Assembly: GCA_020634335.1 (NCBI GenBank) | Contig: JACKBY010000006.1 | Coordinates: forward strand, 124,001 to 188,000 | Length of the DNA stretch: 64,000 nt | Direction of reading: 5' to 3' | Source: Promineifilum sp. | GTDB lineage: Bacteria; Chloroflexota; Anaerolineae; Promineifilales; Promineifilaceae | Part shown: positions 43,277 through 52,547 of the stretch, one piece after another | Numbering within the stretch: position 1 is the first letter of the stretch | How the letters are laid out: each line of letters begins with the position of its first letter | Position numbers and translations under genes: made by a program | The notes under the pieces: model-generated | Told to the model about the DNA's origin: nothing | Databases searched by the model: none | Seen by the model: only the letters and a program-made list of their open reading frames with translations

Positions 43277-44148
43277 GCCACTCTGGGATCGAGGATCGAT
43301 GCTATCACGTCATTGAAGCCGGTAGCGGCGACCCGCTGCTGTTGCTCCACGGCTTCACAGGCGATGCAGCCACGTGGCGGCCGCTCATGGATCAATTCGC
43401 CGCGCATTTTCGAGTCATCGCCATTGACCTGCCTGGCCACGGTCAGACCGTGATGCCGGCCGACATCACGTGCTACACGATGGACAGTGTGTCCGCCGAC
43501 ATCGCGCGACTGCTGGCATCGATGAAGGCGTGGCCCGCCCACTGCCTGGGCTATTCCATGGGTGGGCGACTGGCACTCTACACGGCTCTCAGTCAATCCG
43601 AAGCCATACGCTCGCTCATTCTGGAGAGCGCATCACCCGGCCTCAGCGATGCCGTCGAGCGAGACGCGCGCCGCGAACAGGACGAGTTGCTGGCCGCGCG
43701 CATCGAACGCCTGGGCATCCCGTCCTTCGTCGATTACTGGCAGGAGTTGCCGCTTTTCCGCTCACAAACCCGGCTGCCCACGGCAACCCGCCGCCAAGTC
43801 AGGGAACAACGATTGTCGAACTCGGCCGCAGGCCTGGCCATGAGCTTACGGGGAATGGGGACGAGCGCACAGCCAGAGTTGTGGACGCAGCTCCACAAGC
43901 TTCAAGTACCTACGCTCCTGGTCGCCGGTGAGTTTGACGAGAAGTTCGTAGCCCTCAACCGGCGCATGGTCGCCGGCAGCCCGCGCGCGAAACTGTGCAT
44001 TGTCGCCGGCGCGGGTCATGCCGTCCACCTGGAGCAGCCGCAGCGGTTTGCGGAAACCGTCCTTGATTTTCTGCTGAACTTATCACAAATAGACGGACAG
44101 GAGTTGGCCGATGCTAAACAATGTGACGAACACAAGGGCAGCAATTGA
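43273..44148 (+). CDS. menH: SHCHC synthase-like alpha/beta hydrolase
   Basis: Eliminates pyruvate from SEPHCHC. The 291-residue alpha/beta-hydrolase has LLLLHGFTGDAATWRPL, DLPGHGQT, the nucleophile elbow LGYSMGGRLALYTAL, the acid in LVAGEFDEKF, and His in GAGHAVHLEQPQRF. It starts at the ATG at 43273, overlapping the menE stop by four bases; the longer in-frame ORF is a menE shadow. The last 20 or so residues after LDFLLNL lie within 66 bp that also encode, on the other strand, the end of menA, and they look like an unconserved tail. Its position supports MenH over a generic hydrolase. Confidence 0.9.
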   Translation: MSHSGIEDRCYHVIEAGSGDPLLLLHGFTGDAATWRPLMDQFAAHFRVIAIDLPGHGQTVMPADITCYTMDSVSADIARLLASMKAWPAHCLGYSMGGRLALYTALSQSEAIRSLILESASPGLSDAVERDARREQDELLAARIERLGIPSFVDYWQELPLFRSQTRLPTATRRQVREQRLSNSAAGLAMSLRGMGTSAQPELWTQLHKLQVPTLLVAGEFDEKFVALNRRMVAGSPRAKLCIVAGAGHAVHLEQPQRFAETVLDFLLNLSQIDGQELADAKQCDEHKGSN

Positions 44149-45018
44149 CATTTGCTTGAGCCACGGGTTGAGAGCGGGCAAGTCCTCAGCGCGAGTGATG
44201 GCTAACCCGTTGCGTACCAGCAACGGCATCGCTAGCAAGAAAATGTACTGCCACGGCGATGTGTCATGGATCAGACAATAGAGGATCGCCAAACCTGTCG
44301 CCAGGGACAGCAGCGCCCAATGATAGGCGCGCGCGCGGGCCAGGCCCAGACGCACGGGTACGGAGTTCTTGCCGGCCAGCCGGTCGGACTCCATATCGCG
44401 AATATTGTTGACGTTGAGCACGGCCACGGCCAACAGCCCGCAGGCCGTCGCCGGCAGCAGGAGCAACCAGGAAAAGCGAGTCGCCTGGACGAAGTAGCTG
44501 CCCAGAACGCCGACCCAGCCGAAAAATATCAGCACGGCCAAGTCGCCCAAACCGGCGTAGCCATAGGGCAGATTGCCGGCAGTGTAAGTGATGGCTGCGG
44601 CGATGGCCGCCGCGCCCAACAGGATGAATATGATAGTCAGAGAAAAGGCAGCCGCGCCAAACGAGAACCAAAGCAACAGAATGCCCGAAACGGCCGCTGC
44701 CAGAACAGTCAGGGCCATGGCGCGTTTCATCTCGGCCGAAGAAATCTGGCCGCTTTGAACGGCGCGTTGGGGGCCTTTACGTTCGGCGCGGTCGGCCCCA
44801 TGAAGCGAGTCGCCGTAATCATTAGCCAGATTGGACAGGATTTGCAACAGAACGGCTGTTAAAATGGAGAGGAAGGCGATCACCCCATCGAACTTGCCAT
44901 CAGCCGCGGCCAAGCCGTTGCCCATGATAATGCTGGCCAAAGCCAGCGGCAACGTACGCGGCCGCATGGCACTCACCCAAATAGAGATTCGATTCCCGGA
45001 ACGTGTGGTCACAGACAT
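44083..45018 (-). CDS. menA: 1,4-dihydroxy-2-naphthoate polyprenyltransferase
   Basis: Integral membrane prenyltransferase that attaches the isoprenoid tail to DHNA. The first aspartate-rich site reads NLANDYGDSLHGADRAERKG and the second NVNNIRDMESDRLAGKN, with eight or nine helices in 311 residues. AMRPRTLPLALASIIMGNGLA at the N-terminus is typical. The ATG at 45018 is used; the longer frame to 45120 would run into the DAHP synthase gene and starts with non-conserved residues. It faces menH, sharing 66 bp at the 3' ends, and diverges from the DAHP synthase across 43 bp. MenC has not been found in this cluster. Confidence 0.94.
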   Translation of the reverse strand: MSVTTRSGNRISIWVSAMRPRTLPLALASIIMGNGLAAADGKFDGVIAFLSILTAVLLQILSNLANDYGDSLHGADRAERKGPQRAVQSGQISSAEMKRAMALTVLAAAVSGILLLWFSFGAAAFSLTIIFILLGAAAIAAAITYTAGNLPYGYAGLGDLAVLIFFGWVGVLGSYFVQATRFSWLLLLPATACGLLAVAVLNVNNIRDMESDRLAGKNSVPVRLGLARARAYHWALLSLATGLAILYCLIHDTSPWQYIFLLAMPLLVRNGLAITRAEDLPALNPWLKQMSIAALVFVTLFSIGQLLSVYL

Positions 45019-45061
45019 GACCGTGGTTATAGCAAAGAGTATTGGGATCAGGTAGTTAGAA

Positions 45062-45910
45062 ATGATGAGAGCAGAAGCAATGCACGATGACGTTGTGTGG
45101 GCAAATGATCGGCCGGACATACCGCAAACGCGACCGGTCGACGTCGCGCCCGATTTCGCAGTGGGCGGCCCGGATGTCGTTCTGATGGCCGGACCGTGCT
45201 CCGTGGAAACCTACGAGCAAACACGGTTGGTCGCCCAGGAGATAGCCCGACTTGGCGGGCGTGTACTGCGCGGTGGTGCCTTCAAGCCGCGCACGTCGCC
45301 CTATTCCTTTCAGGGGTTGGGTGTTGAAGGCCTGCAGATATTGCGCGCCGTGGCCGACGAATTTGGGCTGCTGACGGTGACAGAAGCGCTGGGAGTGGAG
45401 CAGTTGTCTGCGGTGGCCGAATACAGCGACATCATCCAGATCGGCAGCCGCAATATGCAGCATTATCCGCTGCTGTGGGCCGTGGGCGAGTTGGCCAAGC
45501 CCGTGCTGTTAAAGCGCGGCTTCATGGCCACGATTGATGAGTGGCTCAAGGCGGCTGATCACGTGGCCAGCCGGGGCAATAAGCGCATCATCCTGTGCGA
45601 GAGAGGCATCCGCACGTTCGAGACCGCAACACGCAATACCCTCGACGTAAACGCCATCGCTGTGGTCAAACAAACCACCCCTTTTCCCATTGTAGCCGAT
45701 CCCAGCCACGGCACGGGGCGCGCCGATCTGGTGCTGGCCGCTGCGCGGGCGGCCGTGGCCGCTGGGGCCGACGGCTTGCTGGTTGAGTTCCACCATAATC
45801 CCGTCGAGGCCTTGTCCGACGCCGAGCAGGCCTTGCCTTTGGCCTCCTTGCCGCGCTTCCAATCCGAAGTCGCCGCCATCACGCGGGCCATGGGCCGCCA
45901 CCTGATCTAA
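45062..45910 (+). CDS. aroF: 3-deoxy-7-phosphoheptulonate synthase (DAHP synthase, type I-beta)
   Basis: Condenses PEP and erythrose 4-phosphate, opening the shikimate pathway that supplies chorismate to menF. The barrel motifs are LMAGPCSVETYEQT, RGGAFKPRTSPYSFQGLG, IQIGSRNMQHYPLL, VLLKRGFMATIDEWL, ILCERGIRTFE and VADPSHGTGRADLV. The product has 282 residues and only a short N-terminal extension, with no chorismate mutase or ACT domain, so it is a stand-alone type I-beta catalytic unit. AGGT lies 8 bases before the ATG. It diverges from menA, consistent with joint supply of quinone precursors. Confidence 0.95.
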   Translation: MMRAEAMHDDVVWANDRPDIPQTRPVDVAPDFAVGGPDVVLMAGPCSVETYEQTRLVAQEIARLGGRVLRGGAFKPRTSPYSFQGLGVEGLQILRAVADEFGLLTVTEALGVEQLSAVAEYSDIIQIGSRNMQHYPLLWAVGELAKPVLLKRGFMATIDEWLKAADHVASRGNKRIILCERGIRTFETATRNTLDVNAIAVVKQTTPFPIVADPSHGTGRADLVLAAARAAVAAGADGLLVEFHHNPVEALSDAEQALPLASLPRFQSEVAAITRAMGRHLI

Positions 45911-45966
45911 TTTTACCGAGTTCACCGCGGGCCATAGACCCGACCACAAAACAGGAAGTGTTTCAC

Positions 45967-46833
45967 ATGAAAGATAAAATTTGTATGGTAACCGGTGCCA
46001 ATGCCGGCATAGGCAAAGAAACCGCCCTGGAACTGGCGCGGCTAGGCGCGATGGTCATTTTGGTATCGCGCAGCCACGAGAAAGGCGAGGCGGCCCGCCA
46101 GGAAATCATCAAGGCCACGGGGAATTCACAAGTCGAACTTCTGCTGGCGGATTTATCATCACAAGTCTCCATCCGATCCATGGTCGAGGGGTTTAACGCC
46201 AAATTCGACCACCTGGACGTGCTGGTCAACAACGCCGGAGTGTATCTCTCCGAACGACAGGAGTCGGTGGATGGCCTGGAGATGACGTTCGCCACCAACC
46301 ACCTGGGCTACTATCTGACCACACTCCTGTTATGGGATAAACTGGTTGCCGGTGCACCGTCGCGCGTCGTCAACGTGTCATCGGATGCTCACCGCGGCGC
46401 GAAGCTCGACTTCGACGACTTGCAGAACCAGAAGAATTATCAGGGATTTCGGGTCTACTCCCAGTCAAAGCTAGCCAATATCCTCTTTACCTATGAGCTT
46501 GACCGGCGACGCAACGGCGCGGATGTGACCATCAATGCCCTGCATCCGGGTTTCATCGCCAGCAACTTTGGCCGCAACAACAAGGGTCTCGTGGGTTTTG
46601 CCATGAAGCATATCGTTCCCTGGTTCGCCCGTTCGACGGTCCAGGGGGCCAAGACCTCCATCTATCTCGCCACATCGGCCGATGTGGCCGGCCATAGCGG
46701 CGAATATTACGTTGACTGTAAACCCGTTCGTTCGTCCGGCGAGAGCTATGATCAGGCGGTGGCGGCGCGCTTGTGGGCCGAAAGCGAAACTCTGACCCGG
46801 ATAGCCATGCCGGCAGCACTTGCCCAATCGTGA
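45967..46833 (+). CDS. Short-chain dehydrogenase (retinol dehydrogenase-like)
   Basis: NAD(P)-dependent oxidoreductase of about 288 residues. The cofactor motif is MVTGANAGIGKETALELA, the NAG motif is VNNAGVYLS, the catalytic Ser is in VVNVSSDAHRG, and YSQSKLAN provides Tyr and Lys. It lacks a membrane helix. This subgroup resembles eukaryotic retinol/WW-domain SDRs and its substrate is unknown. The ATG at 45967 is preferred with AGGAAG upstream; a GTG at 45958 lies in that site. It lies 57 bp after the DAHP synthase and may be co-transcribed. Confidence 0.9.
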   Translation: MKDKICMVTGANAGIGKETALELARLGAMVILVSRSHEKGEAARQEIIKATGNSQVELLLADLSSQVSIRSMVEGFNAKFDHLDVLVNNAGVYLSERQESVDGLEMTFATNHLGYYLTTLLLWDKLVAGAPSRVVNVSSDAHRGAKLDFDDLQNQKNYQGFRVYSQSKLANILFTYELDRRRNGADVTINALHPGFIASNFGRNNKGLVGFAMKHIVPWFARSTVQGAKTSIYLATSADVAGHSGEYYVDCKPVRSSGESYDQAVAARLWAESETLTRIAMPAALAQS

Positions 46834-46878
46834 AGATATGAGGAAAATGAATTAACACGAGCAACACAGGAGGCAGAA

Positions 46879-47505
46879 ATGAAACTCACGGTCCTGTCAT
46901 TCGATAACGGAGGTCCTATCCCGGCCGATTTTGCCATGGGCGTGCCCACGGAATCCGGTGAGGCGACGTTTGGGCCAAACCGCAGCCCCCACCTGCAATG
47001 GTCGGACGAACCGGCCGGCACCCAATCATTTGCCCTCATCTGCACCGACACAGATGCGCCGTCGCGGCGAGACGATGCCAACCAACCGGGTCGGACCGTG
47101 CCCTATGATTTGCCCCGGGCAGATTTCTACCACTGGGTTCTGGTGGATATTCCCGCCGACGTGCACGAACTGCCGGCCGGTTGTGACTGCGAAGGCGTTA
47201 CGCCGCGCGGCAAAGAAGTGGGAAAAACGCCGTATGGCATTCGCGGTATCAATAGCTACACGAGCTGGTTCGCCGGCGATGACAGTATGGAGGGAGACTA
47301 TGGCGGCTACGACGGGCCATTTCCCCCGTGGAACGACGAGCGCGTCCATCACTACCACTTCACTCTCTACGCGCTGGATACCAACTCCCTGAGGCTTCAA
47401 GGAAAGTTTGACGGCGCTGACGCCCTGCTGGCGATGCGCGACCATGTGCTGGATACGGCCGAATGGGTCGGCACGTATGCCATCTATGCGGAAGCTCTGC
47501 CTTAG
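46879..47505 (+). CDS. YbhB/YbcL family Raf kinase inhibitor-like protein
   Basis: A 208-residue member of the PEBP superfamily. It has ICTDTDAPSRR, the DPDAP-like ligand loop in a TDTDAP form, FYHWVLVDIPADV with the conserved HW, and a PPWNDERVHHYHFTLYALD segment matching the GxRHRYxFxLYAL motif of the family. Insertion between the two halves is larger than in E. coli YbhB. AGGAGG lies about 6 bases upstream of the ATG. Bacterial members bind small phosphorylated or phenolic ligands, and the function is not known. No signal peptide is seen. Confidence 0.88.
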   Translation: MKLTVLSFDNGGPIPADFAMGVPTESGEATFGPNRSPHLQWSDEPAGTQSFALICTDTDAPSRRDDANQPGRTVPYDLPRADFYHWVLVDIPADVHELPAGCDCEGVTPRGKEVGKTPYGIRGINSYTSWFAGDDSMEGDYGGYDGPFPPWNDERVHHYHFTLYALDTNSLRLQGKFDGADALLAMRDHVLDTAEWVGTYAIYAEALP

Positions 47506-47640
47506 GTGAAAAGAGGTCATCAAGTTCGTATAGTTCGTAATAAGTGACTTCAGTTGCGGTTTCAGAGATGGCGCTGAAGCGCCGGACGACGACCAAAATT
47601 CTTTCTTGTAAGGTTACAAAACAAATAGGGATATTTTCAT

Positions 47641-49437
47641 TTGACTGAACCACTAGTCCAACTGGCCGCCATCGCCGTATTCGGGATGGGCGCGCAATGG
47701 CTGGCATGGCGATTGCGCTTGCCTTCTATCCTGCTATTACTCCTGTCAGGTTTCTTACTCGGCCCGGTATTCGGCGTCATTGATCCCGATCATCTGTTCG
47801 GCGAAACCTTGTTCCCCCTCGTATCCATGGCCGTCGGCCTCATCCTGTTTGAAGGTGGGCTGACCCTCAAGATTAAGGAGCTGCCGGCCAACGGCCGGGT
47901 GATTTTTCGACTGATCAGCATTGGATCTATCGCCACCTGGGTAATCGCTGCCTCTGGCGCGCGATACATTCTGGGGTTCGAGTGGCCGATTGCCGTTTTG
48001 GCCGGAGCGATTCTGATCGTTACCGGGCCAACCGTCGTCAGTCCTTTGTTGCGACAAATCAGGCCCCAGGGCAGGGCTGGAACCATCCTGAAATGGGAGG
48101 GCATCCTTATTGACCCGGTCGGGGCTGTGCTGGCGGTACTGGTCTTTGAGGTAATCCGCCTGGGTGGCGTCGACAGCGTCCCCAGCTACTTGCTTTTGGG
48201 CATCGTGCAGAGCCTCTTGGTTGGCATAGTCTTCGGGTTGGCGGGGGCAGGGTTGCTGGTCGCCTTGCTGAAGCGTTACCTGATACCCGATCATCTGCAA
48301 AACGGCGTCACGCTGTTGATGATCGTGGGGCTGTTCGTCTTGTCGGATCAATTGGCTCCGGAGGGCGGCCTGTTGACGGTGACGATCATGGGCATCGCCA
48401 TGGCAAATCAACCCTGGGTTCCCATTCGCCACATTCTGGAATTTAAGGAAAATTTGCAGGTTCTGCTCATAGGCTTTCTGTTTATTTTGCTGGCCGGACG
48501 GGTCGATCTGGCCAATCTGTCTGCCTTAGGCTGGAACGCGGGGCTATTCATCGTCCTGCTCATCGTGGTGGCCCGTCCACTAGGGGTTATCCTATCCACG
48601 TTGGGATCGTCGTTGTCGTGGAATGAACGCCTCTTCCTGACCTGGATGGCCCCGCGCGGTATCGTGGCCGCCGCCATTGTCTCGATCTTCTCGTTTGAAC
48701 TGGAAGAACTGGGCTACGCTGAGAGCGGAGCGCTGTCGGCAACCGTCTTGTTGGTGATCGTGGGCACGGTCGCTTTCTACGGACTGACAGCCGGCCTGGC
48801 CGCGCGCCGGCTGGGGCTGGCCGAGCAAGATCCCCAAGGTGTGCTCATCGTCGGCGCGCACCCGCTGGCACGGGCCTTTGCCAAGGAGTTGGGTCGATTT
48901 AACATTCGCTCCCTGTTGCTCGACAATAATTTCAGCCAAGTATCGGAGAGCCGTCTGGACGGCGTCGACGCTTACTATGGCAACGCACTGTCGGAAGAGA
49001 CATTGAGTGAGCTGGATTTGGGTGGCATCGGACGAATGCTGGCCCTGACCAGCAATGATGACATCAATGCCCTCGCTGTCCTGCACTTCCCCGATATTTT
49101 CGGCCGCTCTCAGGTCTATCAACTGCCTTCCTCCCGGCGCGACGGCCACGCTGCCCCGCCCCACTTGCGCGGCCGTTCGCTCTTTGGGCCGGAAATGACA
49201 TATGAAAATCTCGATTCGCTCGTGAAAGCCGGCTCGGTGGTCAAATCCACGCCCCTTAGCAGTTCTTTCACTTATGCCGATTATCTGGAGCATTACGACA
49301 ACCGGGCCGTGCCGTTGGGGCTCATCACCAGCGATTCCAAACTGATCCTCTTCACCGATGACATTCGTCCGTCTCCCAAGGCGGGTCAGACTATCATTAG
49401 TCTCATTCCACCTGATGTAACGAATGGTCAAGGTTAA
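47641..49437 (+). CDS. CPA1-type Na+(K+)/H+ antiporter with TrkA-N-like domain
   Basis: A 598-residue protein. The first 400 residues form about 12 membrane helices with FEGGLTLKIKEL, ILIVTGPTVVSPLLRQIRP and WEGILIDPVGAVLAVLVFE, in which the ion-binding Asp of the CPA family is the IDP aspartate. A cytoplasmic RCK/TrkA-N-like segment follows (GVLIVGAHPLARAFAKEL, LLLDNNFSQ), expected to bind a nucleotide and gate transport. The TTG at 47641 is taken as start because the first helix needs those residues; the next Met is 15 codons in. It overlaps trpF by 14 bp. Confidence 0.9.
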   Translation: MTEPLVQLAAIAVFGMGAQWLAWRLRLPSILLLLLSGFLLGPVFGVIDPDHLFGETLFPLVSMAVGLILFEGGLTLKIKELPANGRVIFRLISIGSIATWVIAASGARYILGFEWPIAVLAGAILIVTGPTVVSPLLRQIRPQGRAGTILKWEGILIDPVGAVLAVLVFEVIRLGGVDSVPSYLLLGIVQSLLVGIVFGLAGAGLLVALLKRYLIPDHLQNGVTLLMIVGLFVLSDQLAPEGGLLTVTIMGIAMANQPWVPIRHILEFKENLQVLLIGFLFILLAGRVDLANLSALGWNAGLFIVLLIVVARPLGVILSTLGSSLSWNERLFLTWMAPRGIVAAAIVSIFSFELEELGYAESGALSATVLLVIVGTVAFYGLTAGLAARRLGLAEQDPQGVLIVGAHPLARAFAKELGRFNIRSLLLDNNFSQVSESRLDGVDAYYGNALSEETLSELDLGGIGRMLALTSNDDINALAVLHFPDIFGRSQVYQLPSSRRDGHAAPPHLRGRSLFGPEMTYENLDSLVKAGSVVKSTPLSSSFTYADYLEHYDNRAVPLGLITSDSKLILFTDDIRPSPKAGQTIISLIPPDVTNGQG

Positions 49438-50110
49438 GATTTGCGGTCTCACTCGCGTTGAGGATGCCCTCTTCGCTTTGCACGCCGGCGCAGACTACCT
49501 TGGATTTATTCTGTATCCGCCGAGTCCCCGAGCTGTGAACCCTGATCAGGCGGCGATGCTCGTGAGGGAAATTCGCCGCAAACTGGCAGCCGTCACGGAA
49601 CCATCGACTCAGCCTTCGCTGGTCGGTGTTTTTGTCAATCAGGAGGCCGGGGACACGGCCGACTTACTTGACTATTGCGGATTGGATCTGGCGCAATTGA
49701 GCGGCGATGAACCAGCAAACCAGATCGTCGATCCCGCATCTCCCCTGTTTGGTCGCGCCTATAAAGCGCTGCGCCCCCGAAATCTGGCTACGGCCGACGA
49801 ACTTATCCACCGCTACACGAACTTTCGGAACCAATCGCCCGAGCGTTATCCCCGAGTATTGATGGATACTCCCCACGGCACACTTTATGGCGGCACGGGC
49901 CAACCCGGCGATTGGCATCTGGCGGCCGATGTGGCTGCGCGGACGCCAGGCCTAATGCTGGCCGGCGGCCTCACGCCGGACAACGTAGCGGAAGCAATCC
50001 GCGCCGTCCGTCCGTTCGCGGTTGACGTTGCCGGGGGCGTCGAAAGCCAGCCGGGCATTAAAGACCTTGCCCGTGTCGAGATGTTTATCCATAATGTGAA
50101 GGTCGCCTGA
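49424..50110 (+). CDS. trpF: Phosphoribosylanthranilate isomerase
   Basis: Catalyses the Amadori rearrangement of PRA to CdRP in tryptophan synthesis. The TIM barrel starts VKICGLTRVEDA with the catalytic Cys, then GADYLGFILYPPSPRAV, VGVFVNQEAGDTA, LAQLSGDE and, at the C-terminus, MLAGGLTPDNVAEAIR and VDVAGGVESQPGIKD with the catalytic Asp. It has 228 residues, slightly longer than usual because of an insert around RPRNLATADELIHRYTNF. It is an orphan, away from other trp genes, translationally linked to the antiporter by overlap and 10 bp before a Nudix gene. Confidence 0.95.
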   Translation: MVKVKICGLTRVEDALFALHAGADYLGFILYPPSPRAVNPDQAAMLVREIRRKLAAVTEPSTQPSLVGVFVNQEAGDTADLLDYCGLDLAQLSGDEPANQIVDPASPLFGRAYKALRPRNLATADELIHRYTNFRNQSPERYPRVLMDTPHGTLYGGTGQPGDWHLAADVAARTPGLMLAGGLTPDNVAEAIRAVRPFAVDVAGGVESQPGIKDLARVEMFIHNVKVA

Positions 50111-50120
50111 CAACCTGCCC

Positions 50121-50684
50121 ATGACCATCGAGTTAAACCCCTTTAAGACGCTCTCAAGCCGCATCGCCTGGTCGTGTCCCTGGTACCAGGTGCGGCAGGA
50201 CGAGATCGTGACACCCGACGGCCGGGCCGCCGTCTATAACGTCATCGAAAAGCCGCCCGCCGTCTGGATCGTCCCCATTACCACACAGGGACAACTGGCG
50301 ATGGTCCATCAGTTTCGCTACACCGTTGGTGAATGGTGTCTGGAAGTTCCGGCGGGCAGTGTCAAGCCGGGTCAGACCATCGAGGAAGCCGCCCGTGATG
50401 AGCTGCGAGAAGAAGTTGGGGGAACGGCTGCCTCACTCGAGTACATGGGTCGCTTTTATCTCGCCAATGGAATTTGCAACGAAGTGGGGCACATTTTCCT
50501 GGCCGCCGGCGTCGTCCTCGGCAATTCCGACCACGAAGCAGCTGAAGTGATGAGCATTGCCCTGAAATCACCCGACGAAGCAATCCACATGGCGCGGACA
50601 GGAAAGATCAGTGATGGCCCATCTGCCCTGGCCCTTTTGCTGTGTGCCGACATGCTGGCCGCTCTCAAGCCAGATGAGTCTTGA
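50121..50684 (+). CDS. Nudix hydrolase (ADP-ribose pyrophosphatase-like)
   Basis: A 187-residue Nudix enzyme, probably splitting ADP-ribose or a related nucleoside diphosphate linked to a sugar. The Nudix box reads GQTIEEAARDELREEVGG and keeps the metal-binding REE glutamates; Asp stands where the first Arg of REUxEE is common. VPAGSVKPGQ precedes the box and FYLANGICNEVGHIFLAAG follows it, as in ADPRases. It follows trpF by 10 bp. Its 3' end overlaps the end of uvrC on the other strand by 20 bp. Confidence 0.9.
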   Translation: MTIELNPFKTLSSRIAWSCPWYQVRQDEIVTPDGRAAVYNVIEKPPAVWIVPITTQGQLAMVHQFRYTVGEWCLEVPAGSVKPGQTIEEAARDELREEVGGTAASLEYMGRFYLANGICNEVGHIFLAAGVVLGNSDHEAAEVMSIALKSPDEAIHMARTGKISDGPSALALLLCADMLAALKPDES

Positions 50685-52542
50685 TATCCTCGGCCACGTC
50701 GAAGGGAATGCCGGGCACGGCGGCGATTTCATCGACTGATGCCTGACGCAAGCCTTCCAGCGAACCGAAGCGCATGAGCAGCACTTGGCGGCGTTTGGGG
50801 CCGACACCTGGTATGCTGTCCAGAATCGAGGCCACCCCCACTTTGCTGCGCTGCTTGCGATGGCCCTCGTTGGCGAAGCGATGGGCTTCGTCGCGCACCC
50901 GCTGAACCAGATAGAGCGCTTCGGAACGGCGCGGCAGAACAACAGACAACGGCCGATCCGGCAAGAACAGTTCCTCTTCCTGCTTAGCCAGCGCGGCAAT
51001 CGGCACCTCCGCCTCCAGATCGAAGGCTCGCAAGACCTCCAGCCCCACGGCCAATTGTCCCTTGCCGCCGTCGATGAGCAGCAGATCGGGCAGGATTGCC
51101 CACGCCGTCGGCCGATCCGAACGCGCCTTAATCTGGTTGGGGTCGTGCAGCTCGCCGGCCAATGTGTCCCGATAGCGCTGGAACCGCCTGGTCAATACTT
51201 CGCGCATGGCGCCGTAGTCGTCGTTGCCGACCGTGTGCACGTTGAAACGGCGATAATCGCTTTTGTGGGGCGCTCCCTGCACAAATACCACCATAGAGCC
51301 GACCGTCTGTGCCCCCTGAGTATGGCTGATGTCATAGCATTCGATGCGCGCCGGCGGGGCGGGCAGCTTCATGGCGTTCTGCAACTCGGTAATAGCCAGC
51401 ACGTGCTTGGATCGATCGGCCGCCCACTGCTGGCGCAGCGTCGCCAGCGTGTCGTGGGCATTCTCCGCCGCCATCTGCACCAGCTCACGTTTCTTGCCGC
51501 GTCGCGGCACCTGAATGGTCACTTTGGTATTTCGCTTCCGCCGCAGCCACTCCTCGATGATGCGGGATTCTGCCAGCTCGTTGGGCAGCAGTACTTCCCG
51601 CGGGATATAAGCGGCGTCATCGTAGAATTGGGTCACGAACTCCTGTAGCACTTCGTGATCACTTTCGCCTTCGGTGTTGTCCAGCATGAAGTATTCACGG
51701 CCGATTAATTTCCCGTGACGGATAAAAAATATCTGCACACAGGCATCGCCCTCCTCGCGGGCAAAGGCGATGACATCCTGATCGGTGTCGGTGGAACCGA
51801 TTACTTTTTGGCGCGCGGTAATACGCTCAATAGCCTTGAGCTGATCACGATAGTCGGCGGCTTTCTCAAATTGAAGATCGGCCGCGGCAACGGCCATCTT
51901 GTCCTCGATCCCGCGGATGATGTGGTCCGATTTGCCGTCCAGGAAGTCCATAAGTTGGCGAATCGTGGCACGGTACTCTTCCTGATTGACGGCTCCGATG
52001 CACGGTGCATTACACAATTTAATGTCGTAGTAGAGACAGGCCCGCTCATCCTGCCCGGTGATCACACGGTCGCAAGTGAGATAGGGGAAAATCTTGCGCA
52101 ACAGATCCAACGTTTGCTGCACAGCCCAGGCCGACGTATAAGGCCCGAAATAGCGCGAGCCATCCCGAACCATGCGGCGCGTTACCGTGACCTTGGGGAA
52201 GGCGTCGGCCCAATGAACCTTGATGTATGGATAGCGTTTGTCGTCTTTCAAGCGCACGTTGAACTGGGGTTTGTGCTGCTTGATCAGCGTCATCTCCAGC
52301 AGCAGCGCCTCCAGTTCCGACTCAGTGGTGATCACTTCAATATCGGCTATCTGCCGCCGCAAGCGTTGCGTCTTGATCGAATCGACATTGGTGTGGAAAT
52401 ACGACCTGACCCGATTGCGCAGATTAATCGCTTTGCCGACGTAGAGCACATTACCCGCCGCGTCCTTGTGCAAATAGACGCCGGGCTTTGTCGGCAGAGT
52501 CTTCAACAGTTCAGTAATGCGGTCGCTTGGCTTGTAGGTCAT
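50665..52542 (-). CDS. uvrC: Excinuclease ABC subunit C
   Basis: Makes the two incisions in nucleotide excision repair with UvrB. Domains in order are GIY-YIG nuclease (PGVYLHKDAAGNVLYVGKA, residues about 18-36), a UVR motif near residue 210 (AAADLQFEKAADYRDQLKAI), the RNase H-like nuclease (RIECYDISHTQGAQTVGSM, LLLIDGGKGQLAVGLEVL), and tandem helix-hairpin-helix motifs at the C-terminus (SIPGVGPKRRQVLLMRFG, AAVPGIPFDVAEDIKTH). Its 625 residues are normal. A large inverted repeat begins 6 bp upstream of the start codon. Confidence 0.97.
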   Translation of the reverse strand: MTYKPSDRITELLKTLPTKPGVYLHKDAAGNVLYVGKAINLRNRVRSYFHTNVDSIKTQRLRRQIADIEVITTESELEALLLEMTLIKQHKPQFNVRLKDDKRYPYIKVHWADAFPKVTVTRRMVRDGSRYFGPYTSAWAVQQTLDLLRKIFPYLTCDRVITGQDERACLYYDIKLCNAPCIGAVNQEEYRATIRQLMDFLDGKSDHIIRGIEDKMAVAAADLQFEKAADYRDQLKAIERITARQKVIGSTDTDQDVIAFAREEGDACVQIFFIRHGKLIGREYFMLDNTEGESDHEVLQEFVTQFYDDAAYIPREVLLPNELAESRIIEEWLRRKRNTKVTIQVPRRGKKRELVQMAAENAHDTLATLRQQWAADRSKHVLAITELQNAMKLPAPPARIECYDISHTQGAQTVGSMVVFVQGAPHKSDYRRFNVHTVGNDDYGAMREVLTRRFQRYRDTLAGELHDPNQIKARSDRPTAWAILPDLLLIDGGKGQLAVGLEVLRAFDLEAEVPIAALAKQEEELFLPDRPLSVVLPRRSEALYLVQRVRDEAHRFANEGHRKQRSKVGVASILDSIPGVGPKRRQVLLMRFGSLEGLRQASVDEIAAVPGIPFDVAEDIKTHLA

Positions 52543-52547
52543 GATTC

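Noticed and set aside
47506..47640. Possible riboswitch upstream of the antiporter (tandem AGTTCGTA and a GGCGCT-GA-AGCGCC palindrome)
   Set aside because: The region is only 135 bp, shows no recognisable sodium, lithium or magnesium riboswitch core, and the palindrome is short with no terminator tail.
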